This document shows positions 57,768-64,000 of a stretch of 64,000 nucleotides of DNA, in pieces (the first letter of the stretch is position 1; every line of letters begins with the position of its first letter). The stretch is taken from contig NZ_CP065044.1 of assembly GCF_015689195.1 (NCBI RefSeq), positions 1,240,001-1,304,000 of the forward strand, read 5' to 3'. The stretch comes from Pectobacterium aroidearum. Its GTDB lineage: Bacteria; Pseudomonadota; Gammaproteobacteria; Enterobacterales; Enterobacteriaceae. The position numbers and the translations under genes are program-made. The notes beneath the pieces are model-generated. The model saw only the letters and a program-made list of their open reading frames with translations. It had not been told where the DNA came from and made no database searches.

Positions 57768-59129
57768 ATGTTTGAAAATTTAACCGATCGACTCTCGCGC
57801 ACATTGCGCAACATCAGTGGCCGCGGGCGGTTGACTGAAGACAACATAAAAGAAACGCTGCGTGAAGTGCGTATGGCATTGCTGGAAGCCGACGTCGCGT
57901 TACCCGTGGTGCGTGATTTTATCAATCGCGTGAAAGAACGTGCCGTCGGGCATGAAGTTAATAAAAGTCTGACGCCAGGCCAAGAGTTCGTCAAAATTGT
58001 TAAGAATGAACTCGTCAGCGCCATGGGTGAAATCAATGCCGAGCTGAATCTTGCTGCGCAGCCGCCAGCAGTTGTTCTTATGGCGGGTCTGCAAGGTGCG
58101 GGTAAAACAACCAGCGTGGGTAAGCTGGGTAAATTCCTGCGTGAAAAGCAGAAGAAAAAAGTGCTGGTCGTTTCTGCCGACGTTTATCGTCCTGCGGCGA
58201 TTAAGCAGTTGGAAACGCTGGCAGAGCAGGTCGGGGTCGATTTTTTCCCGTCAGACGTGCAGGAAAAGCCGCTTGCTATTGTAGAACGTGCCTTACAACA
58301 CGCTAAGCTGAAATTCTACGATGTATTGTTGGTGGATACCGCGGGTCGTCTCCACGTTGACGACGCGATGATGGACGAGATCAAACAGGTTCACGCGGCG
58401 ATTAAGCCAGTTGAAACGCTGTTTGTTGTTGATGCCATGACCGGGCAGGATGCGGCGAATACGGCGAAAGCCTTTAATGAAGCGCTGCCGCTGACCGGTG
58501 TGATCCTCACCAAAATTGATGGCGATGCTCGCGGCGGTGCAGCGTTGTCTATTCGCCATATTACCGGCAAGCCGATTAAGTTCCTCGGTGTCGGTGAGAA
58601 AACCGAAGCGTTGGAGCCGTTTTACCCTGAGCGTGTGGCATCGCGCATTCTCGGCATGGGCGATGTGCTTTCACTGATCGAAGATATTGAAAGCAAGGTC
58701 GACCGTACACAGGCAGAAAAGCTAGCGAAGAAGCTGAAGAAGGGAGATGGGTTTGATTTGACCGATTTTCTGGATCAGCTCAAGCAGATGCGCAATATGG
58801 GCGGCATGGCGAGCATGATGAGCAAAATGCCCGGTATGGGTCAACTGCCTGATAATGTGAAATCGCAAATGGATGACAAGGTACTGGTACGTATGGAAGC
58901 GATCATTAATTCAATGACGCATCAGGAACGTGCCAAACCTGAGATCATCAAAGGATCGCGCAAGCGTCGTATCGCGATGGGTTCTGGCATGCAGGTGCAG
59001 GATGTAAACCGTCTTCTGAAACAGTTCGATGATATGCAGCGAATGATGAAGAAGATGAAAAACGGCGGCCTGGCGAAAATGATGCGCGGTATGAAAGGGA
59101 TGATGCCACCAGGATTCCCGGGGCGTTAA
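57768..59129 (+). CDS. ffh: Signal recognition particle protein Ffh
   Basis: 453 residues. N domain, GTPase domain (GLQGAGKTTSVGKLG, DTAGRLHVDDAMM, TKIDGDARGG) and Met-rich M domain (MRNMGGMASMMSKMPGMG and MQRMMKKMKNGGLAKMMRGMKGMM), which binds signal sequences and 4.5S RNA. It targets nascent membrane proteins to FtsY. Confidence 0.99.
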   Translation: MFENLTDRLSRTLRNISGRGRLTEDNIKETLREVRMALLEADVALPVVRDFINRVKERAVGHEVNKSLTPGQEFVKIVKNELVSAMGEINAELNLAAQPPAVVLMAGLQGAGKTTSVGKLGKFLREKQKKKVLVVSADVYRPAAIKQLETLAEQVGVDFFPSDVQEKPLAIVERALQHAKLKFYDVLLVDTAGRLHVDDAMMDEIKQVHAAIKPVETLFVVDAMTGQDAANTAKAFNEALPLTGVILTKIDGDARGGAALSIRHITGKPIKFLGVGEKTEALEPFYPERVASRILGMGDVLSLIEDIESKVDRTQAEKLAKKLKKGDGFDLTDFLDQLKQMRNMGGMASMMSKMPGMGQLPDNVKSQMDDKVLVRMEAIINSMTHQERAKPEIIKGSRKRRIAMGSGMQVQDVNRLLKQFDDMQRMMKKMKNGGLAKMMRGMKGMMPPGFPGR

Positions 59130-59286
59130 CCACCTAAACCGATGGTGCAGAGAAACTCTTGGCGAGATTACACGCTTTAGATTGCTTTTTGCGCCAAAAT
59201 GAGTAAAATTTTCGGGCTTTTTATATGACATACTGGGCTCCGTTCCTCGATGGGGCCCAGTTGTTTTATTCACTAAAGAGGATGTT
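59130..59286 (+). promoter_or_regulatory. rpsP operon leader
   Basis: 157 bp with a stable hairpin at 59236-59262 (CTGGGCTCC / GGGGCCCAG) just upstream of the rpsP ribosome site AAAGAGG. It may be a terminator for ffh without a long T-run, or a leader structure affecting rpsP translation. Confidence 0.55.
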
Positions 59287-59535
59287 ATGGTAACAATTCG
59301 TTTGGCACGTGGCGGCGCTAAAAAACGCCCTTTCTATCAAGTAGTCGTGACCGACAGCCGCAATGCGCGTGATGGTCGTTTCATCGAGCGCGTAGGTTTC
59401 TTCAACCCAATCGCAGCTGGTCAAGCAGAAGCCCTGCGTCTGGATCTGGACCGTATCGAGCATTGGCTTGGTCTGGGTGCAACTGTGTCTGATCGCGTAT
59501 CTTCGCTGATCAAAGACGCTAAAAAAGCAGCATAA
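59287..59535 (+). CDS. rpsP: 30S ribosomal protein S16
   Basis: 82 residues: [41 protein letters not shown]. First gene of the rpsP-rimM-trmD-rplS operon. Confidence 0.99.
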   Translation: MVTIRLARGGAKKRPFYQVVVTDSRNARDGRFIERVGFFNPIAAGQAEALRLDLDRIEHWLGLGATVSDRVSSLIKDAKKAA

Positions 59536-59553
59536 TCTGTTGCGGTGGTGATA

Positions 59554-60102
59554 ATGAGCAATCAACTCAGCCCAAAGCCTCCCGTTAACCCGATTGTGAT
59601 GGGGAAAATTGGATCGGCGTATGGCATCCGAGGTTGGCTCAGAGTGTTTTCATCCACCGAAGATGCCGAGAGCATTTTTGATTATCAGCCTTGGTTCATC
59701 CAGAGCAAAAGCGGTTGGCAGCTTGTCGAGATTGAAGGCTGGAAGTATCACAATCAGGATCTGATCATTAAAGTGAAAGGTACTGATGACCGTGATGCGG
59801 CTAATTTACTGACTAATTGTGAAATTGTCGTAGATTCGTCACAACTGCCCGATCTGGGCGAAGGTGATTATTACTGGAAGGATCTTATGGGCTGTCAGGT
59901 CGTGACCGTAACCGGTTATGAGTTGGGTAAAGTCATCGATATGATGGAAACCGGCTCAAACGATGTGATGGTGATAAAAGCCAACCTGAAAGATGCCTTC
60001 GGAGTCAAGGAACGGCTGGTTCCGTTCCTCACTGAACAGGTTGTTAAGCGCGTTGACCTTCCTACTCAAACTATTGAAGTAGATTGGGATCCTGGTTTTT
60101 GA
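59554..60102 (+). CDS. rimM: Ribosome maturation factor RimM
   Basis: 182 residues from ATG 59554 ([33 protein letters not shown]); a GTG three codons upstream is not needed. RimM N-domain and PRC-barrel C-domain ([37 protein letters not shown]). It binds S19 and helps 30S assembly. Confidence 0.98.
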   Translation: MSNQLSPKPPVNPIVMGKIGSAYGIRGWLRVFSSTEDAESIFDYQPWFIQSKSGWQLVEIEGWKYHNQDLIIKVKGTDDRDAANLLTNCEIVVDSSQLPDLGEGDYYWKDLMGCQVVTVTGYELGKVIDMMETGSNDVMVIKANLKDAFGVKERLVPFLTEQVVKRVDLPTQTIEVDWDPGF

Positions 60103-60140
60103 GCTCTGAATCGACCAGTAGTACCCAGCGGAACGAGACT

Positions 60141-60896
60141 ATGTGGATTGGGGTGATTAGCCTGTTTCCAGAGATGTTCCGGGCAATTACTGATTACGGA
60201 GTCACTGGCCGGGCAGTAAAAAATGGCCTGCTGAACGTACAGTATTGGAGTCCTCGTGATTTCACTTACGATCGGCATCGCACCGTGGACGACCGGCCTT
60301 ACGGCGGCGGCCCCGGAATGCTGATGATGGTGCAACCTTTACGGGATGCGATCCACGCAGCAAAAGCAGCGGCAGGCGAAGGCGCGAGAGTGATTTATTT
60401 ATCACCTCAGGGCCGTAAATTAGATCAGCAAGGCGTACGTCAACTCGCTACGAACCAGAAGATGATTCTGGTCTGTGGACGGTACGAGGGGATTGATGAG
60501 CGCGTAATTAAAACCGAAATCGATGAAGAATGGTCGATAGGGGATTACGTACTCAGCGGTGGGGAACTGCCAGCGATGACCCTGATTGACTCCGTTGCCC
60601 GCTTTATACCGGGCGTACTGGGGCATCAGGCTTCAGCAGAAGAAGATTCTTTTGCCGATGGGTTGCTGGACTGTCCTCATTTCACTCGCCCTGAAATACT
60701 TGAGGGCATGGAAGTTCCGGCAGTATTACTGTCTGGCAACCATGCGGAAATACGTCGCTGGCGATTGAAGCAGTCGCTGGGCCGAACCTGGCTTAGAAGA
60801 CCTGAACTTCTGAAAAGCCTAGCTCTGACTGACGAGCAAACAAGGTTGCTGGCTGAATTCCAACGCGAATATCAGTCTGAGCAACAAGAGTATTAG
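60141..60896 (+). CDS. trmD: tRNA (guanine-37-N1) methyltransferase
   Basis: 251 residues from ATG 60141 ([29 protein letters not shown]); upstream in-frame codons overlap rimM. SPOUT knot with [32 protein letters not shown] and [22 protein letters not shown]. It makes m1G37 in tRNAs reading CNN codons and prevents +1 frameshifting. Confidence 0.99.
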   Translation: MWIGVISLFPEMFRAITDYGVTGRAVKNGLLNVQYWSPRDFTYDRHRTVDDRPYGGGPGMLMMVQPLRDAIHAAKAAAGEGARVIYLSPQGRKLDQQGVRQLATNQKMILVCGRYEGIDERVIKTEIDEEWSIGDYVLSGGELPAMTLIDSVARFIPGVLGHQASAEEDSFADGLLDCPHFTRPEILEGMEVPAVLLSGNHAEIRRWRLKQSLGRTWLRRPELLKSLALTDEQTRLLAEFQREYQSEQQEY

Positions 60897-60943
60897 GTGG
60901 TTACGCCCGTTTACCGTGCGAACCCAACTATCAGTTTACCTAG

Positions 60944-61306
<363 letters not shown>

Positions 61307-61348
61307 GATAGCGCTTTCGCAACATCCGAAAGTTGTTATTTTTCAAAG

Positions 61349-61377
61349 GCCTAGCGTAATTGCTGGGCTTTTTTTTG
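61349..61377 (+). terminator. Terminator of the rpsP-rplS operon
   Basis: GCCTAGC / GCTGGGC stem (one G-T) and a run of eight T. Confidence 0.92.
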
Positions 61378-62016
61378 TCTAAATGATGGCAACACGGCGG
61401 CAGAGAAAAAATAGATAAAAGACATCTCAGGTACTCGTAGGGACGCGTATGATAGTCCCGTCAGAAAGCCAGTGATGAATAAGGCTCTCTGGTTTGACCA
61501 TAACGTCTGTCATTACTGCACGCAGGCAATGGCTTTAGCGTGATAATTAGTGCGGTGGCTAGCTGCTGGAATGGCTTTGATTGAGTATTGAAACAACACT
61601 TTCCTGAGATAGTTCGGTTGATTTTGCGATTTGCACACCGCATTATTCTGCAGCATTTGATAGTAATGTTTGGTCAAGATTTACTACATTAAGTCTCCGC
61701 TCTATCGTAATCTGGTAAGCTAATTAATATTGGTGATTGGTCTTTTGAACCTGACTTAATTTCTTCTTCTGATAATGATTGAAGGCACGTTGGAAAGGTG
61801 AATTACTCTTGGATGATAGATTTTAGCAAGAAAACATTAAGCAATAGCTGATGGTTACTTGATATTGATGGGAGTTACGATACGTATAATATTGCCGCGC
61901 TTCCTGATAAAAGAATTAATATTACTGGTAAAACAATGAGTTTTGAATGTGATATTGATAAGGTAACCCCTCTGGGGGGATGGAAACTAAAAAGTTGTAT
62001 TAAGCAGGGATATGTA
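61378..62016. other. Gene-poor region with remnants of reading frames
   Basis: About 640 bp with no intact gene. From 61813 a frame reads MIDFSKKTLSNS, then a TGA (61849-61851), then WLLDIDGSYDTYNIAALPD and onward into the next gene in the same frame. This looks like a decayed coding segment fused to the leader of the 62017 gene. Nothing recognisable in 61378-61800. Confidence 0.45.
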
Positions 62017-62484
62017 ATGAAGAAGTTTTTTAAGTGGGTGCTTTATATTTTTGTTGCTTTAATTGTTATTGGTTATTTTGCGGATGACAAAAAAGCAAAC
62101 AAAGGTAGTGAATCTAACGCTTCTGTAAGTAATGCTGCAAGCACTCCTGTGCCAGAAAGTAAAGCGCCGGAGGTTTATAAGACTACTGCTAGCGGGTTGT
62201 TCAATGCTTATGAAGAGAATGAAGTTGCTATAGATGAAAAAATGAAAGGGAAGATTGTAGAAATATCAGGCACAGTACAATCTATTGATAAGGATTTCAC
62301 CGACGCTATTATTGTCCAGCTAAAAACGGGTAATGAATTTCTTCCTGCAATGATGAACATTATTGATTCAGAGAAATCAACGGCGATTTCTCTAAAGAAA
62401 GGACAGAAGATTGTTGTTAGGTGTGAAAGTGTGATGCGTATTATTGGTGCTCCAGCCGGCCGTAATTGTGTATTTGTAAATTAG
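62017..62484 (+). CDS. Membrane-anchored or secreted OB-fold (tRNA_anti-like) protein
   Basis: 155 residues from ATG 62017 (MKKFFKWVLYIFVALIVIGYFADDKK): hydrophobic N-terminal segment, Ser/Ala/Asn-rich linker, then an OB-fold domain (LFNAYEENEVAIDEKMKGKIVEISGTVQSI, GQKIVVRCESVMRII) of the tRNA_anti-like type. The frame upstream to 61936 and beyond is open but is not a likely start. Function unknown; such domains are found in small envelope proteins. AT-rich compared with the ribosomal genes beside it, so possibly acquired. Confidence 0.75.
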   Translation: MKKFFKWVLYIFVALIVIGYFADDKKANKGSESNASVSNAASTPVPESKAPEVYKTTASGLFNAYEENEVAIDEKMKGKIVEISGTVQSIDKDFTDAIIVQLKTGNEFLPAMMNIIDSEKSTAISLKKGQKIVVRCESVMRIIGAPAGRNCVFVN

Positions 62485-62736
62485 AACATGTTTATGGCGG
62501 TTAAGTAGTGTCGCTATTTTTATCCCTAACAGGCTTCTGATCACTATTAGGTCTGTCAGTAAAAAGCCCACCATGTTGGTGGGCTTTGCTTTCCCTGGCG
62601 CGATCGTTATTGTTTGAACTTCAGTACCATGATGACATTAGACATGGTTATTTTATAAACGTTTATACAGATCAATTTTCCAATATTGATCGGTTATGGC
62701 GATCGAAGTGTTGTGCTGATACTGTCTGTATCCTGC

Positions 62737-63675
62737 TCAATACGGCTTACTAGCGATGACCGTTGGGTACATGTGCATACGATCGTTAATAAACTGAATA
62801 CCAGTGAATCCAGCCTGTTCTAACTGCGATTGCGTTTGTTTGTGGGTACGGAACGCTGTCCAGGTTGCCCCAATAATGCGTGAGAAAAGGACATATTGAA
62901 GCGCCAGCAATTTCGGTTCGGCGTTTGTCCACGGAGAGTCTTGCGATTGCGTAGGAGGTGGCGTCATAAAGCTGGTTATCAACGTGCCTCCCGGTTTCAG
63001 CCCAGAATAGAACACGCGGTAAAGTTCGGTCACTTTGTCATCATCTTGCTCATAAACATTGAGTCCATTGCTGGTAATCACATCAGCTTGGGCGGCCAAA
63101 TCAATTTCCCAGGCATCTGCAAGCACCAACGATATCTGGTTTTCCAGTCCTTGCTGACTGGCAAGTTTGTAAGCTTCTTCCAGAGCCTGTCTATCCAGGT
63201 CGATCCCGATTATTTTTACATCTTGATGTTGCGTATAGTTCAGCAGCAATAAGTCGGCCATGACGCCGCAGGGGACGGACGCCATAACGGCATTCGGCCG
63301 TAAGCGTTCTTGAAGCTGGTGTTGGAAAATACTGAACCGTTCGCGTGTCGCCAAAACATTGGGGAGTTGTGTGTAGATGATTTCTTCGAGTGGATTCACA
63401 TAGTGAGTTGGCTGATGTGTTATTACATTATGCGTCCAGTACGCATTTAGCCCATGATGTTTTAGTAGAAATCGGCCTAATTCAAGGTGAGAGAAGGCGT
63501 CCAGTATCGCCAATTGCTCCTCTACGGAAATACCGGGATGGTCGCCGGATTCGATAATTCTGCTCTTTACCGCCGCGACTCGTTCATCATGGCTTTCCTG
63601 CGATGAATCTGCGTGTGATAAGAGCCTTGAGTGGCTATTCAGAGACGCGTTATGAGGCTTGTGTGAACCGGACAT
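62737..63675 (-). CDS. SAM-dependent methyltransferase, class I
   Basis: 312 residues from the ATG at 63675 (MSGSHKPHNASLNSHSRLLSH), with GGAG 7 nt upstream; the longer frame to 63696 starts before that site. SAM-binding region: AVMASVPCGVMADLLLLNY, KIIGIDLDRQALEEAYKLA and LVLADAWEIDL, then VITSNGLNVYEQDDDKVTELYRVFYSGLKPGGTLITSFM. The substrate is unknown. It stands alone on the minus strand. Confidence 0.8.
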   Translation of the reverse strand: MSGSHKPHNASLNSHSRLLSHADSSQESHDERVAAVKSRIIESGDHPGISVEEQLAILDAFSHLELGRFLLKHHGLNAYWTHNVITHQPTHYVNPLEEIIYTQLPNVLATRERFSIFQHQLQERLRPNAVMASVPCGVMADLLLLNYTQHQDVKIIGIDLDRQALEEAYKLASQQGLENQISLVLADAWEIDLAAQADVITSNGLNVYEQDDDKVTELYRVFYSGLKPGGTLITSFMTPPPTQSQDSPWTNAEPKLLALQYVLFSRIIGATWTAFRTHKQTQSQLEQAGFTGIQFINDRMHMYPTVIASKPY

Positions 63676-64000
63676 ATGAGCACTCCATAATATCAATCGC
63701 GATCAGGAATCATGGAATTCACTATCAGTGAGATATGATCCTTTCGTTATCCCAGCATTAGGTTTTTAATAACCTAATGTGATTATTTTCCTTGGCGATA
63801 ATAGCGGAGAGGTATGTCTGGCGTATTTCTTTGCGAGTACAAAAGTGAGTGGAATTGTTACCAGATGCAATGGTTCATGATTTTCTATTTAATGTATTGA
63901 TAATTATGGTAATTAATCTTTTAGGGAGGGTTAAGGCAGGTTCTGTTGCCAGTGGGTTCGTAGCATTTCCGCATTCTCTACGCCATCGCAGCTGGCGGGA
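63676..64000. other. End of window, intergenic
   Basis: 325 bp without a supported gene or recognisable element. AT-rich up to about 63930, then GC-richer, perhaps the start of another gene region. Confidence 0.4.

Noticed and set aside
61461..61643. Minus-strand frame downstream of rplS
   Set aside because: No recognisable product or ribosome site; the region is decayed intergenic sequence.

Overview
The window looks like chromosomal DNA of a soft-rot enterobacterium, most likely Pectobacterium. The evidence is the Enterobacterales backbone in the second half: pncC-recA-recX-alaS-csrA, a tRNA-Ser/tRNA-Arg cluster, yqaB-yqaA-gshA-micA-luxS-ypjD-ffh-rpsP-rimM-trmD-rplS. The first half is a type VI secretion system (T6SS) with accessory effectors of the kind found in these plant pathogens. 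The genus is inferred from gene content, not from a search.

Layout. Positions 1-7319 hold the end of a T6SS structural operon: a TssA-family protein cut by the window edge, TssM, a second TssA/VasL-type protein and a Sel1-repeat lipoprotein. Positions 7320-14828 hold hcp, preceded by a well-spaced sigma-54 promoter and repeated upstream elements, then vgrG, a PAAR-lipase effector with an ankyrin lipoprotein as likely immunity protein, and two tandem DUF4123-type adaptors. Positions 14849-20523 hold a large Rhs effector whose tip is an ADP-ribosyltransferase-like toxin, and its putative immunity gene.

The most unusual part is 19643-33075. A unit of exactly 6,705 bp is present twice in direct tandem. 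Each unit carries an Rhs toxin tip, its immunity gene, a SymE-like gene, an XRE regulator, a CHC2/Toprim primase-like protein with a P-loop, a Xer-like tyrosine recombinase and a GC-rich non-coding end. Its boundaries are three copies of a 23-bp sequence that encodes the DPIGLLGG motif at the Rhs core/tip border. At the inner and right junctions the site has inverted arms CCCTAT and ATAGGG around a 6-bp spacer GACCCG. The spacer is the Asp-Pro codons of the Rhs hallmark, and identity with the left (rhs) junction starts at the first spacer base. This is the structure expected if a circular element integrates by site-specific recombination into the rhs gene, replaces its toxin tip and pushes the old tip (33053-33511, with its immunity gene) downstream. 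The displaced tip is itself followed by a truncated symE, which suggests an older element of the same kind.

Positions 34241-34874 hold a barstar-like orphan immunity gene and an unknown small gene. Positions 35282-38518 are a three-gene isonitrile pathway (IsnA/PvcA, IsnB/PvcB, glycosyltransferase) resembling those for glycosylated vinyl isonitriles. Positions 38615-45492 hold a secreted-protein gene with an apparent one-base frameshift, grxB, a LysR regulator, an MFS exporter, a diguanylate cyclase, marC and an SRPBCC protein. From 46545 onward lie the conserved housekeeping genes. These include recA with a LexA box, three identical tRNA-Arg genes with rtT-like repeats, MicA with a sigma-E promoter, and the ffh/rpsP/rimM/trmD/rplS group. 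The window ends with an OB-fold protein and a methyltransferase.
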